From an uncultured Oscillospiraceae bacterium (GTDB lineage Bacteria; Bacillota; Clostridia; Oscillospirales; Ruminococcaceae): a DNA stretch of 64,000 bases. Below are positions 8,135-16,961 of this stretch, piece after piece. The notes below the pieces were generated by a model that searched no databases, was not told where the DNA came from, and was given only the letters and a program-made list of their open reading frames with translations. Numbering within the stretch: the stretch's first letter is position 1; the number at the start of each line of letters is the position of its first letter. The position numbers were made by a program, and so were the translations under genes. The DNA lies in NCBI GenBank assembly GCA_910584715.1, contig CAJUAN010000013.1, positions 1 through 64,000 on the forward strand. The letters run 5' to 3'.

Positions 8135-9745
8135 TTATTTTTTATTTTCCATATTCTCAACCGACGCGCGGATAAAGTCCGCGAAAAGCTTTTGGGGCTT
8201 GTTGGGTCTGGACTTGAACTCCGGGTGGAACTGAACGCCCACGAACCAAGGATGGTCTTTTATCTCAACAATTTCAACAAGTCTTTCGTCGGGGGAGATT
8301 CCCGCGACAGTCAGACCTGCTTCCTGAAGCTGTGTGCGGAACGCGTTGTTGAACTCCCAGCGGTGACGGTGCCTCTCGTAGATAAGCGGCTCGCCGTATA
8401 CCCGTGCCGAAACAGTACCCTCCGTAAGCTTGCAGGGATACAGGCCCAAACGCATTGTCCCGCCCTTTTCGGTAATGGTTTTCTGATCCTCCATAATGTC
8501 GATAACAGGGTAGGGTGTTTCGCCGAATTCGGTGGAATTCGCGCCTTCAAGACCGAGAACGTTTCTTGCGTACTCTATAACGGACATCTGCATACCGAGG
8601 CAGATACCGAAGTAGGGTACTTTGTTTTCCCTTGCGTACCTTACCGCTTCGATCATACCCTCTATTCCGCGGTCGCCGAAGCCGCCGGGAACGATTATGC
8701 CGTCGCAGCCGCCAAGCATTTCGTAAGCGTTTTCACGGGTTATCTCCTCGGAATTTATCCATTTGATATCGACTTCAGCGTCGTTTACGATACCGCCGTG
8801 ACGGAGAGCCTCCGCAACGGAGAGATACGCGTCATGGAGCACCACGTATTTGCCCACAAGTCCGATAGTGACCTTTTTAACGGCATTTTTGGCGCGGCTG
8901 ACCATTTCCGTCCATTCGGAAAGATCGGGCTTGCGGTTTTCGAGACCAAGGTGGTGGCAGACAACGTCCGCCAGACCTTCTTTTTCAAGCCAGAGGGGCA
9001 CCTCGTACAAAGACGGGGCTGTAAGATTTTGGATAACGTCCTGACTGCGGACATTGCAGAACAGGGCGATCTTATTGCGCATATCCTCAGGAATTTCCTT
9101 TTCCGAGCGGCAAACTAAAATATTCGGCTGAATGCCTATGGAAAGCAGCTCCTTTGTGGAGTGCTGGGTAGGCTTGGATTTAAGCTCCTCGGAGCCCGCT
9201 ATGTACGGTATAAGGGTAACGTGAATGTAAATGGCGTTCTCCCTGCCCACTTCGGTAACGACCTGTCTTATGGCTTCAAGGAAAGGCGTGGATTCGATAT
9301 CGCCCACCGTGCCGCCGATCTCGGTAATAACGATATCGGTGTTGGTCTCCTTGCCCACGCGGTAGGCGCGCTCCTTTATCTCATTTGTAATGTGGGGGAT
9401 CACCTGCACCGTGCCGCCGAGATAGTCCCCGCGGCGTTCCTTGTTGAGTACGGTCCAGTATATCTTACCGGTAGTAACGTTTGAATTTACCGACAGGTTT
9501 TCGTCTATAAAACGCTCGTAGTGACCGAGGTCAAGGTCTGTCTCCGCGCCGTCGTCGGTGACAAATACCTCGCCGTGCTGATAGGGGGACATGGTACCCG
9601 GGTCAACGTTTATGTAGGGGTCGAACTTCTGGATAGTGACCCTGTAGCCCCGCGCCTTCAGCAGACGTCCCAGAGAAGCGGCGGTAATGCCTTTTCCGAG
9701 ACCAGAAACGACTCCGCCCGTTACAAAAATATACTTTACCGGCAT
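8135..9745 (-). CDS. pyrG: CTP synthase
   Basis: 536 residues, the standard length. It converts UTP, ATP and glutamine to CTP in the cytoplasm. The N-terminal amidoligase domain starts with the P-loop-like VTGGVVSGLGKGITAASLG and carries PYQHGEVFVTDDGAETDLDLGHYER (positions about 53-77) and the EIGGTVGDIES loop. The C-terminal class I glutaminase domain (about 295-530) has the nucleophile Cys in YFGICLGMQ and the His-Glu pair in GVQFHPEFKSRP. The start follows TGGAGG. Monocistronic, with promoter and terminator both visible. I looked for the G-tract leader attenuator known for Bacillus pyrG but the start of this transcript does not carry it. Confidence 0.98.
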   Translation of the reverse strand: MPVKYIFVTGGVVSGLGKGITAASLGRLLKARGYRVTIQKFDPYINVDPGTMSPYQHGEVFVTDDGAETDLDLGHYERFIDENLSVNSNVTTGKIYWTVLNKERRGDYLGGTVQVIPHITNEIKERAYRVGKETNTDIVITEIGGTVGDIESTPFLEAIRQVVTEVGRENAIYIHVTLIPYIAGSEELKSKPTQHSTKELLSIGIQPNILVCRSEKEIPEDMRNKIALFCNVRSQDVIQNLTAPSLYEVPLWLEKEGLADVVCHHLGLENRKPDLSEWTEMVSRAKNAVKKVTIGLVGKYVVLHDAYLSVAEALRHGGIVNDAEVDIKWINSEEITRENAYEMLGGCDGIIVPGGFGDRGIEGMIEAVRYARENKVPYFGICLGMQMSVIEYARNVLGLEGANSTEFGETPYPVIDIMEDQKTITEKGGTMRLGLYPCKLTEGTVSARVYGEPLIYERHRHRWEFNNAFRTQLQEAGLTVAGISPDERLVEIVEIKDHPWFVGVQFHPEFKSRPNKPQKLFADFIRASVENMENKK

Positions 9746-9795
9746 AATAACGATCCTCCATTAAGGTTGAGTTGAATAATTGCAATATTAAGTTA

Positions 9796-9824
9796 ATTGT
9801 ACCATTTTTCAGCAAAAAATGCAA
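9796..9824 (-). promoter_or_regulatory. Sigma-A promoter of pyrG
   Basis: Minus-strand TTGCAT-17 bp-TACAAT about 45 bases upstream of the ATG. Confidence 0.8.
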
Positions 9825-10045
9825 GCATAATTTCGTATTTTTATTATTTCGGCACTTTCAACAAACGCGTGCTTCTTCAAATCGCTGTGGACTCGTAAAT
9901 ATCGGGCGGGCGCGCCGTGCATATTGTGAATACCGGGAGATTTGCTGTTTTTAAAAATATTCCCATGTGTATATTATTTAAGTATTATACAAATTAAAAT
10001 GATATACGAGATAAAAAATAGGTGAATAAAAATGTAAGAATACTC
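9825..10045. other. Intergenic stretch without a recognised gene
   Basis: Lies between the divergent pyrG and DHH phosphoesterase promoters (total gap 9746-10132). It is AT-rich except for a short GC-rich island near 9905-9950. I find no convincing ORF with a ribosome binding site, no tRNA and no known riboswitch; a small RNA cannot be excluded. Confidence 0.5.
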
Positions 10046-10074
10046 TTGAAATTTTAAAAAAAATGGTGTATAAT
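10046..10074 (+). promoter_or_regulatory. Sigma-A promoter of the DHH phosphoesterase gene
   Basis: TTGAAA-17 bp-TATAAT about 60 bases before the ATG at 10133. Confidence 0.7.
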
Positions 10075-10132
10075 ATTTTTATATTATTGTATCTTCTTTA
10101 TACTATATAAAATTGTTAGGAGTTGTATTGGA

Positions 10133-11050
10133 ATGAGACTTGTTACCCGTTCGGATTTTGACGGACTTGCCTGCGGCGCACTGCTTAAAGACGTGGGAAT
10201 AATAGACCACTGGAAATTTGCTCACCCAAAGGACTTGCAGGACGGTCTTATCGAGATCACCGAGGACGACTGCCTCGCCAACGTTCCCTTTGTTGAGGGC
10301 TGCGGACTCTGGTTCGATCACCATTCCAGCGAATTTGAGAGAAATCAGCTTGAGGGCAAATATAAGGGTGAAAGCCGTATCGCTCCCTCCTGTGCAAGAA
10401 TTATCTATGATTATTACGGCGGAGAGGAACGCTTCGGTCACTACGACGACATGATGATCGCCGTTGACAAGGTGGACAGCGGAAATCTTACCAGAGACGA
10501 AATACTTAATCCTACGGGCTGGATACTTGTTGGTTTCCTTATGGATCCGAGAACGGGTCTGGGACGGTGGAGGAATTTTACCATTTCTAACTATCAGCTC
10601 ATGGAAAAGCTTATCGACTGCTGCCGCACTATGAATACGGACGAGATACTGGCTATGCCCGACGTTAAGGAACGTATCGACGTTTACTTCGAGCAGGCGG
10701 AAAAATTCAAGGAAATGGTAAAGGCTCATACCCGCGTGGAAAAGGATGTTATCATCAGCGATCTCCGCGGCGTTGATCCTATCTATTCGGGTAACCGCTT
10801 CCTCATTTACAGCCTGTACCCCGACCAGAACATATCCGCATGGATTGTAAACGGCAAGGGCGGCAAGGGCTGCAGTGCGGCTGTGGGGTACTCCATACTC
10901 AACCGCACCTCAAATGTTAACGTGGGCAGGCTTATGCTCAAATACGGCGGTGGCGGACACAAGGCTGTAGGTACCTGTCAGTTCACCGATGAGAACATGG
11001 AGACTGATCTGCCGAAAATGCTTGACGAGCTTATTAATTACAAAGAGTAA
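10133..11050 (+). CDS. DHH-family phosphoesterase
   Basis: 305 residues. The N-terminal DHH domain shows the metal-binding motifs SDFDGLACG (about 7-15) and WFDHHSSEF (about 61-69); the C-terminal DHHA1 domain ends with the substrate-binding GGGGHKAVGTCQF. This fold covers nanoRNases (NrnA), c-di-AMP phosphodiesterases and pyrophosphatases. The protein lacks membrane and GGDEF-like parts, so a soluble NrnA-like oligonucleotide or polyphosphate phosphatase is most likely; the exact substrate cannot be told. The start follows GTTAGGAGTTG. Single gene with its own promoter and terminator. Confidence 0.9.
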   Translation: MRLVTRSDFDGLACGALLKDVGIIDHWKFAHPKDLQDGLIEITEDDCLANVPFVEGCGLWFDHHSSEFERNQLEGKYKGESRIAPSCARIIYDYYGGEERFGHYDDMMIAVDKVDSGNLTRDEILNPTGWILVGFLMDPRTGLGRWRNFTISNYQLMEKLIDCCRTMNTDEILAMPDVKERIDVYFEQAEKFKEMVKAHTRVEKDVIISDLRGVDPIYSGNRFLIYSLYPDQNISAWIVNGKGGKGCSAAVGYSILNRTSNVNVGRLMLKYGGGGHKAVGTCQFTDENMETDLPKMLDELINYKE

Positions 11051-11070
11051 AATTACATACAAAATATACA

Positions 11071-11106
11071 AAAAGCTTTCGGAGAATTTTCCGAAAGCTT
11101 TTTTCG
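11071..11106. terminator. Bidirectional terminator
   Basis: Perfect 13-bp stem AAAAGCTTTCGGA/TCCGAAAGCTTTT with T-runs on both sides. It serves the convergent DHH (+) and XRE (-) genes. Confidence 0.9.
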
Positions 11107-11110
11107 CTGT

Positions 11111-12376
11111 TTAATTTCCTGCGGGACTTTGACTGCTTGCCGAAGCCTTTTTCTGGTTCCTGTAGTGAGACAGTACGATGTAGTAAAGCGGTATGGTAAG
11201 TCCTATAGGAGCCCACATGAACGCAAACCATTTTTCGCCTGCCCGGTACCACATCTCGGAAAGCAGGATACCCATGCCGATATAAACTATGACGCAAAGA
11301 ACGGGATAGCAGAATATAAGCGGATTGCGCTTTTTAATCGCCGGGTATATCGTGTAGTACAGCGGAATAGTCAGGAAAAGCAGCCACATAAGTGAGTACC
11401 ATGCTTCCGCAGCGCCGCGCCAGAGATGATCCAGAAATCCGCCTATGGTGAAGTACACAAACGCGCATAAAACAGGATAGCAGAATATCATGGGATTGCG
11501 TTTTCTTAAAGCCTCTTTGCCCGTATAGTAAAGGGGTATGAGCAGGAAAACCGTCCAGCCCGGGTGCGCGAGACCGATGGTACACGTAAGGAAAAAGAAG
11601 CCTGTAATAAATATCGGCAGAGTTTTATCAAGCAGTGTCATTTTTCTGCCGCTTCCGGAAGCTTTTTTGTTTTTTGTGGATTTATCTGCGCTTTGGCTGC
11701 CGGTATTGCTATAGCTATAATTATAGTTGTACTTATTGTCCTTTTCGTCCATTTTCTTTTCAAGCTTGTCAATGGATCTTTCTATAGCGCGTCCGGCCTT
11801 ATCAATGCCCTTGTTAAGTCCGTCGCAGAAGTCCTCAACGCTGGTTTCCCAGTCCTTGCCGTTTGTCGAACCGGCTTTTTTCAGACCGTCTCCGATTTTT
11901 TTACCTGCGGAATTTAATATGTCCCCGATAGCAAGCCCAGCTTTTTCAACGGTGTCGCCGAAGCCGCCCGAAGCTTTTTGTTCGTCCTCCTCTATGTCCG
12001 CTCCGAAAGGAGAGCCTTGTGGGATGGACGTGCTTTCCTGTGCAGCGGCGCCGGGATAAATTTCCTGTTCGGTATAGTTTTCGGGTACGGCTTCTCTTAT
12101 GGGTTCGCTTTTATGACCGTAATCGTCCTTTTTGAGAGATATTCCCGAACTCACCGCTTGGGTGCCGACGCCGCTGTCCGTATTCAGCAGCTCGTCAATG
12201 GAAATTCCGTACAGCTTTGCAAGCAGGATAAGGTTTTCCGTATCGGGTGAAGCCTCCGCCCGTTCCCACTTTGATACCGCCTGCCGTGATACGCCCATTT
12301 TTGCCGCGAGCTCTTCCTGCGAAAGATTATTTTTATTTCTCATCTGACGAAGCCTGTTTGCGATCTCAATATTCAT
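11111..12376 (-). CDS. Membrane-anchored XRE-family regulator
   Basis: 421 residues. An N-terminal helix-turn-helix (about 7-62; MGVSRQAVSKWERAEASPDT holds the recognition helix) is followed by a long hydrophilic, Lys/Ser-rich linker and a C-terminal membrane domain with about six hydrophobic segments. That domain is a threefold internal repeat: each unit contains IPLYY(T/I), a short charged stretch with KRNP(M/L)IFCYPVLC in two copies, and a Trp-rich segment. A DNA-binding domain tethered to membrane repeats suggests a sensor of membrane state or a small lipophilic signal; no target gene is adjacent. The promoter region holds GCAA-type dyads that could be its own operator. Confidence 0.88.
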   Translation of the reverse strand: MNIEIANRLRQMRNKNNLSQEELAAKMGVSRQAVSKWERAEASPDTENLILLAKLYGISIDELLNTDSGVGTQAVSSGISLKKDDYGHKSEPIREAVPENYTEQEIYPGAAAQESTSIPQGSPFGADIEEDEQKASGGFGDTVEKAGLAIGDILNSAGKKIGDGLKKAGSTNGKDWETSVEDFCDGLNKGIDKAGRAIERSIDKLEKKMDEKDNKYNYNYSYSNTGSQSADKSTKNKKASGSGRKMTLLDKTLPIFITGFFFLTCTIGLAHPGWTVFLLIPLYYTGKEALRKRNPMIFCYPVLCAFVYFTIGGFLDHLWRGAAEAWYSLMWLLFLTIPLYYTIYPAIKKRNPLIFCYPVLCVIVYIGMGILLSEMWYRAGEKWFAFMWAPIGLTIPLYYIVLSHYRNQKKASASSQSPAGN

Positions 12377-12416
12377 AGTATCATCCTTTCTTTGGCTTGG
12401 TTTATCTTATGGCAAT

Positions 12417-12445
12417 ATTATATCACATATATTATTATAATGCAA
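12417..12445 (-). promoter_or_regulatory. Sigma-A promoter of the XRE regulator
   Basis: Minus-strand TTGCAT-17 bp-TATAAT, about 40 bases upstream of the ATG. Confidence 0.8.
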
Positions 12446-12494
12446 GCGATTTTTGGTTGCATTTCAAAAAAATTTTTTTGCAACCGATAGTTGC
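12442..12494. promoter_or_regulatory. Candidate autoregulatory operator
   Basis: Two related dyads: GCAAGCGATTTTTGGTTGC at 12442-12460, overlapping the -35 box, and GCAAC-CGATA-GTTGC at 12480-12494. The shared GCAAsCGAT half-site upstream of an HTH gene suggests self-regulation; this is inference. Confidence 0.45.
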
Positions 12495-12500
12495 GGAAAA

Positions 12501-12520
12501 GCCGCACAAGTCTGTGCGGC
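12501..12520 (-). terminator. Terminator of thiI
   Basis: GCCGCACA-AGTC-TGTGCGGC, followed on the minus strand by CTTTTCC. Short stem with a weak T-run. Confidence 0.6.
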
Positions 12521-12544
12521 AAGTCGCATATAGTTTTCCGTAAT

Positions 12545-13717
12545 TTACAGCTTTATGACCTTTAATTCAGTATTTTCCACTGCCTTTGCGATAAGAGGCT
12601 CAAAATTGTAGGAATTCTGAGCTTTTTCCACGTCCGCAGGGATCGGTCTTGTTTTTGGGTGCTTGGGGGTAAATACAGTACAGCAGTCCTCGTAAGGCTC
12701 TATGGAAATATCAAATGTGTCGATCTTTCGGGCAATTTCAACTATTTCGGTCTTGTCCATACCGATGACAGGACGGAGCACAGGCATTCTGCAAGCTGCG
12801 TCGGTGCAGACTATGGCTCCCATGGTCTGGCTTGCGACCTGTCCTACGCTTTCGCCGGTTACAAGAGCCTGAATGTCCTTTTCTTCGGCTATCCTTTGAG
12901 CAATCTCCATCATCAGGCGGCGCATTATAATAGTAAACAGCTCCTCGGGACAGTCATCCCGCAGCGCCTCCTGTATTTCGGTAAAAGGTACGCAGTAAAA
13001 CGCTATATCTCCGCACCAGGGCGCAAGCTTTTCGCAGAGCCTTTCCACTTTCAGGCGCGCCCTTTCCGACGTATAGGGAGGAGATACATAGTGTATAGCC
13101 GAAAGCCTTACACCTCTTTTTGCCATCATATAAGCGGCAACGGGACTGTCAATTCCGCCGGACAAAAGCAGCATTGCCGAACCGGACGTTCCGACCGGGA
13201 TACCCCCCGCCCCCTTGATGTTTCCGGAATGTATATAGGCGCCGTTGTCACGTATTTCGACGGTAACGGTCATCTGGGGATTTTTCACGTCTACGGAAAG
13301 GTGAGGGTAGGCTTCGAGGATACGTCCGCCAAGCTCCATACATATTTCGGGGGATTTCATTGGGAACTTTTTGTCCGACCGTTTCGCCTCCACTTTGAAA
13401 GTCCGGGACAGCTCCGCGGTCTCGCGGATATGGTTTACCGTCTCACGGCAGATGATCTCAAAGTCCTTTTCAACAACTAAAGCCCGACACAGAGCGGCTG
13501 CCCCGAATACCTTTGAGCCTCGGCTTACGGCTTCGTCCAGGTCGATGTCCCCGGACAGCGGTTCGGCGCAGATAGTTGACTGGGACTTTGTATAGCTGAA
13601 CTTTCCCAGCGGATTGAGGCGGTGCTTGAGGTTCCTGATAAAGGCGTCTTCAAAGCTTCGTTTGTTGAGCCCCTTGAGAGCGATCTCGCCCTCCTTGAAT
13701 ATAATAAGTTCTTTCAT
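12545..13717 (-). CDS. thiI: tRNA 4-thiouridine synthase ThiI
   Basis: 390 residues. It transfers sulfur to U8 of tRNA and contributes to thiamin thiazole formation. Domains: N-terminal ferredoxin-like region, THUMP domain (about 60-165) and a PP-loop AANH domain with LLSGGIDSPVAAYMM near residue 183. The C-terminal rhodanese domain of the E. coli form is absent, as in Bacillus and other Firmicutes, where a dedicated cysteine desulfurase supplies sulfur. A cysteine pair that could relay sulfur (EDCCTVF) is present near residue 345. No partner desulfurase gene (nifZ-like) is adjacent, which is the usual arrangement in Bacillus. Confidence 0.96.
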   Translation of the reverse strand: MKELIIFKEGEIALKGLNKRSFEDAFIRNLKHRLNPLGKFSYTKSQSTICAEPLSGDIDLDEAVSRGSKVFGAAALCRALVVEKDFEIICRETVNHIRETAELSRTFKVEAKRSDKKFPMKSPEICMELGGRILEAYPHLSVDVKNPQMTVTVEIRDNGAYIHSGNIKGAGGIPVGTSGSAMLLLSGGIDSPVAAYMMAKRGVRLSAIHYVSPPYTSERARLKVERLCEKLAPWCGDIAFYCVPFTEIQEALRDDCPEELFTIIMRRLMMEIAQRIAEEKDIQALVTGESVGQVASQTMGAIVCTDAACRMPVLRPVIGMDKTEIVEIARKIDTFDISIEPYEDCCTVFTPKHPKTRPIPADVEKAQNSYNFEPLIAKAVENTELKVIKL

Positions 13718-13882
13718 TTCGGAAATTCCTTTCAGCGTTTTGAGTACCGATGCGTTTTTACATTTTGTATCAAATTATTTTAGCATATTCCGCGTGTTTT
13801 GTCAAATCGCCGACAGTTCCGGCTATAGTATTGTCTTATAAATATTGTAAGGATACCCCCCGGTACGGCGGTTGGAAAGTGT

Positions 13883-13911
13883 TTGACAATTACGGCGGGA
13901 TATGCTATACT
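13883..13911 (+). promoter_or_regulatory. Promoter upstream of the glycosidase pair
   Basis: TTGACA-17 bp-TATACT with an extended TG motif (TGCTATACT). It leaves a leader of about 155 bases before the GH43 gene. The rest of the gap 13718-14072 shows nothing else I can name. Confidence 0.75.
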
Positions 13912-14072
13912 TCCCATAAGGTATGCCGAGAACGGCGGTTTGCTGCCGACCGGTGTAAATAATAGGATTTGTCAGTATAAAAATAGGATAAATCATTGAA
14001 CAATAACGGCAAAGTGATAAAATATATCACAGAAATATACGGAAACCAAAATTGTCAAAAAGGAGAATTTTT

Positions 14073-15560
14073 ATGCGGTACAAAAACCCGGTGCTCAAAG
14101 GCTTTTATCCCGACCCCAGCGTGTGCGCCGCAAACGGAAAATACTACATGGTGTGCAGTTCATTTCAGTATTTTCCCGGCGTGCCCGTTTTCGAGAGCGC
14201 AGACCTTGTCAACTGGAAGCAGATAGGTTGCGCGCTGACAAGGAAATCCCAGGTAGCTCTTGAAAAAATAAACAGCTCGGGAGGCGTTTTCGCTCCAACT
14301 ATCCGGTACAACAACGGCAGGTTCTATATGGTGACTACCAACGATACCACTCATAAGAACTTTTACGTCTGGACGGACGACATTTACGGCGAATGGTCGG
14401 AGCCCGTGGAGGTTGAACGTGACGGCATAGACCCCTCCCTGCTGTTTGACGGGGACAAGGTTTACTTCCTCAGCAACGGCACCGATGATTACGGCGAGGG
14501 CGGAGTCGTCCAGTGCGAAATAAATATTGAAACCGGCGAAAAGCTGTCCCATGCAAAATGTATCTGGAAAGGCAGCGGCGGACGTTTCCTTGAAAGTCCC
14601 CATATGTACAAAATCGGCAATTACTACTATCTTATGGCTGCCGAGGGCGGTACGGAATACGGTCACATGATCACATACGCCCGCTCTGATTCGCCCTGGG
14701 GTACCTTCGAGAATTACCCCGCGAACCCCGTTCTCACCAATCGCAACAAGGCTCCCTGTATAATTCAGGGAATAGGTCACGGCGACCTGATACAAGATCC
14801 GAACGGAGAGTGGCACATAGTGTCCCTGGGTTTCCGTCAGTCGCATATGTGGATGCCATACCACCACTTGGGCAGAGAGGTTTTCCTCACGCCCGTAAAG
14901 TTCGGCGCGGACGGCTGGTTCACCGCCGGCACGGACGGCACCACAGAAGATACCTATGAAATAGCGGGAGATTTCGAGCAGACCGAGAAAAAGCGGTACA
15001 CCTTTGAAAATACCGACTGGGCTATAGACTGGCGTTTTCTCCGTCACCCCCATGAGGAGAACTACACGCTGACCGCTGACAAGGCTGTGCTGCGGGGTAC
15101 CGCTGTTACGCTGGACGAGGTGGATTCCCCCACGTTTGTGGGCATACACCAAAGGGATTTCCGGTTTGAGCTGAGGACGGCTGTTTCGGTAAGCGGCGAA
15201 AACGGCTGCGGCGGCGTGACCGCCTACATGACGGAGCTTGAGCATTATGATATCGCGGTACGTAAAAACGGTTCGGGATATGAAGCCGTTCTCAAGCTTA
15301 ATATCGGCGGCATAAAGCACGAGCAGACGGTTGTTCCGCTGACTTCCGGCGACGCGGAAATAATTATCCGCGCCGATAATTTCCAGTACAATTTTTATGT
15401 TTCCCAGAACGGTAAAGAAGAGTATCTCGGCTGCGGCAGCACAAAATATCTGTCCAGCGAGGTTGCGGGAGGCTTTACGGGAGTTGTTCTCGGACTGTAT
15501 GCAGTGGGAAACGTTACCGCCGAATTTACGGACTTTGAGATAAATTACAGCGAGGAATAA
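14073..15560 (+). CDS. Glycoside hydrolase family 43 (beta-xylosidase/arabinofuranosidase-like)
   Basis: 495 residues from the ATG at 14073, chosen because AAGGAG sits 7 bp before it; an upstream TTG has no ribosome binding site. The five-bladed propeller domain (about 1-310) shows the GH43 catalytic acids: Asp in FYPDPSVC, Asp in DGIDPSLLFDGD and Glu in RFLESPHMYKIG. A C-terminal beta-sandwich (about 320-490) follows, as in the xylosidases and exo-arabinases that trim side chains. No signal peptide, so it acts on imported oligosaccharides. It is 31 bp from the GH27 gene and probably cotranscribed with it. Confidence 0.93.
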   Translation: MRYKNPVLKGFYPDPSVCAANGKYYMVCSSFQYFPGVPVFESADLVNWKQIGCALTRKSQVALEKINSSGGVFAPTIRYNNGRFYMVTTNDTTHKNFYVWTDDIYGEWSEPVEVERDGIDPSLLFDGDKVYFLSNGTDDYGEGGVVQCEINIETGEKLSHAKCIWKGSGGRFLESPHMYKIGNYYYLMAAEGGTEYGHMITYARSDSPWGTFENYPANPVLTNRNKAPCIIQGIGHGDLIQDPNGEWHIVSLGFRQSHMWMPYHHLGREVFLTPVKFGADGWFTAGTDGTTEDTYEIAGDFEQTEKKRYTFENTDWAIDWRFLRHPHEENYTLTADKAVLRGTAVTLDEVDSPTFVGIHQRDFRFELRTAVSVSGENGCGGVTAYMTELEHYDIAVRKNGSGYEAVLKLNIGGIKHEQTVVPLTSGDAEIIIRADNFQYNFYVSQNGKEEYLGCGSTKYLSSEVAGGFTGVVLGLYAVGNVTAEFTDFEINYSEE

Positions 15561-15591
15561 TTTTGCTTAATATACAGAAAGGAATGATATT

Positions 15592-16857
15592 ATGAATCTA
15601 TCAAAAGCCCCAATGGGGTGGAACAGCTGGGACTGCTACGGCGCGTCCGTTGACGAGGAGACCGTCCGCAAAAATGCAGACTTTATGGCAAAGCATTTGA
15701 AGCAGTACGGCTGGGAGTACATTGTTGTGGACATTCAGTGGAGCGCGCCCAACGCGTCAAGCCATGAGTACGAACCTTTTGCCGACTTGTGCATGGACGA
15801 GTTTTCGCGGCTTGTCCCCGCAGAGAAACGCTTTCCCTCGGCGGCTGGAGGAAAGGGCTTCGCGCCTCTTGCGGAGTACGTTCATTCTCTCGGTCTCAAG
15901 TTTGGCATACATATTATGAGGGGTATTCCGAGACAGGCGGTACACAAAAATACTCCCATAAAGGGCACGGACAGGACAGCCCGTCAGATAGCAAAAACAA
16001 GCAGTATCTGCGAATGGAACACCGATATGTACGGTGTAGACCCGTCCAAGGAGGGTGCAAGGGAGTACTACGACAGCCTTTTCGAGCTTTACGCTTCATG
16101 GGGCGTGGACTTTATCAAGGTGGACGACATCTGCCGTGAAATGCCTCACGAGGAGACAGAGCTTGTCATGCTAAGCGAGTCCCTGAAAGGCTGCGGACGG
16201 GAAATGGTACTAAGCCTTTCGCCGGGACCCGCGCTTCTGGAAAAGGCGGAGCTTTACAAGCAGACTTCAAATATGTGGCGCATTACCGACGATTTCTGGG
16301 ACAAGTGGGAGCTGCTATACAGTATGTTCGAGCGTGCGGAAAAGTGGTGCACACACACAGGCGCGGGACATTTCCCTGACGCGGATATGCTTCCCGTCGG
16401 GCCTATTTTGCAGGATTACGGCAAGGAGAACCGCACCAAGTTCACCGAAAACGAGCAGGTAACCATGCTGACACTTTGGAGCATTTTCCGTTCCCCTCTT
16501 ATGATAGGCGGCGAAATGACGGGCTTTGACGATTTTACGATGAAGCTGCTCACCAACGAAGCCGTGCTGAAAATGCACAGCAGCGCCCGCCACTCTCATC
16601 AGGTGTGGAGGAAAACTGTAAACGGAAACGAGTTTATTCTCTGGACGGCAGCCGACTGTGAGGGAGGGTACTATTCCGCGGCCTTTAACGCAGGGGATAC
16701 CGACGGAACCGTTGATATCCCGCTGACCGATCTGGAGCTTTACGGAAACGTCAAAGTCTGCGAGCTGTGGAGCGGCGAAAGCTTTGAGGCGGACGGCATA
16801 ATTTCCGTCAAGATAGGCAGCCACGGCGCAAAGGCGTTCAAAATATCCGAAAGTTGA
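15592..16857 (+). CDS. Alpha-galactosidase-like glycoside hydrolase, family 27
   Basis: 421 residues. The (beta/alpha)8 domain starts with the GH27 signature APMGWNSWDCYG, and the predicted nucleophile Asp is in DFIKVDDIC while the acid/base Asp is in WRITDDFWD. The C-terminal beta domain (about 320-420) matches the family. The canonical KYDNC around the nucleophile is changed to KVDDI, so the sugar could be alpha-galactose or beta-L-arabinopyranose rather than strictly alpha-galactose. Cytoplasmic, with AAAGGA before the ATG. Together with the GH43 upstream, it suggests hydrolysis of branched arabinogalactan or arabinoxylan fragments. Confidence 0.9.
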   Translation: MNLSKAPMGWNSWDCYGASVDEETVRKNADFMAKHLKQYGWEYIVVDIQWSAPNASSHEYEPFADLCMDEFSRLVPAEKRFPSAAGGKGFAPLAEYVHSLGLKFGIHIMRGIPRQAVHKNTPIKGTDRTARQIAKTSSICEWNTDMYGVDPSKEGAREYYDSLFELYASWGVDFIKVDDICREMPHEETELVMLSESLKGCGREMVLSLSPGPALLEKAELYKQTSNMWRITDDFWDKWELLYSMFERAEKWCTHTGAGHFPDADMLPVGPILQDYGKENRTKFTENEQVTMLTLWSIFRSPLMIGGEMTGFDDFTMKLLTNEAVLKMHSSARHSHQVWRKTVNGNEFILWTAADCEGGYYSAAFNAGDTDGTVDIPLTDLELYGNVKVCELWSGESFEADGIISVKIGSHGAKAFKISES

Positions 16858-16898
16858 TAAAATGTTGATAATTTCGGGGCAAACTTAATAACGGACAA

Positions 16899-16943
16899 AA
16901 CGTGCGGTCTGAAACTAAAGGTTTTATCCGCACGTTAATTTTT
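16899..16943 (+). terminator. Terminator after the glycosidase operon
   Basis: AACGTGCGG/CCGCACGTT stem followed by TAATTTTTG. Its position supports starting the response regulator downstream, at 16962. Confidence 0.75.
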
Positions 16944-16961
16944 GCGAAGGGAGCTTTTGCC

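Noticed and set aside
9746..9800. pyrG attenuation leader of the Bacillus type
   Set aside because: The predicted transcript start does not carry the required G-tract, and no leader terminator lies before the ATG.
9825..10045. Small RNA or 6S-like RNA between pyrG and the DHH gene
   Set aside because: There is a GC-rich island but no convincing long hairpin, promoter-terminator pair or known motif.
14160..15320. Long minus-strand frame opposite the GH43 gene (386 codons)
   Set aside because: It is the complement of a clear GH43 gene, lacks a ribosome binding site and has no recognisable domain.
16902..16961. Upstream ATG of the first response regulator
   Set aside because: It lies inside the glycosidase terminator and has no binding site; the GTG at 16962 has GAAGGGAG.
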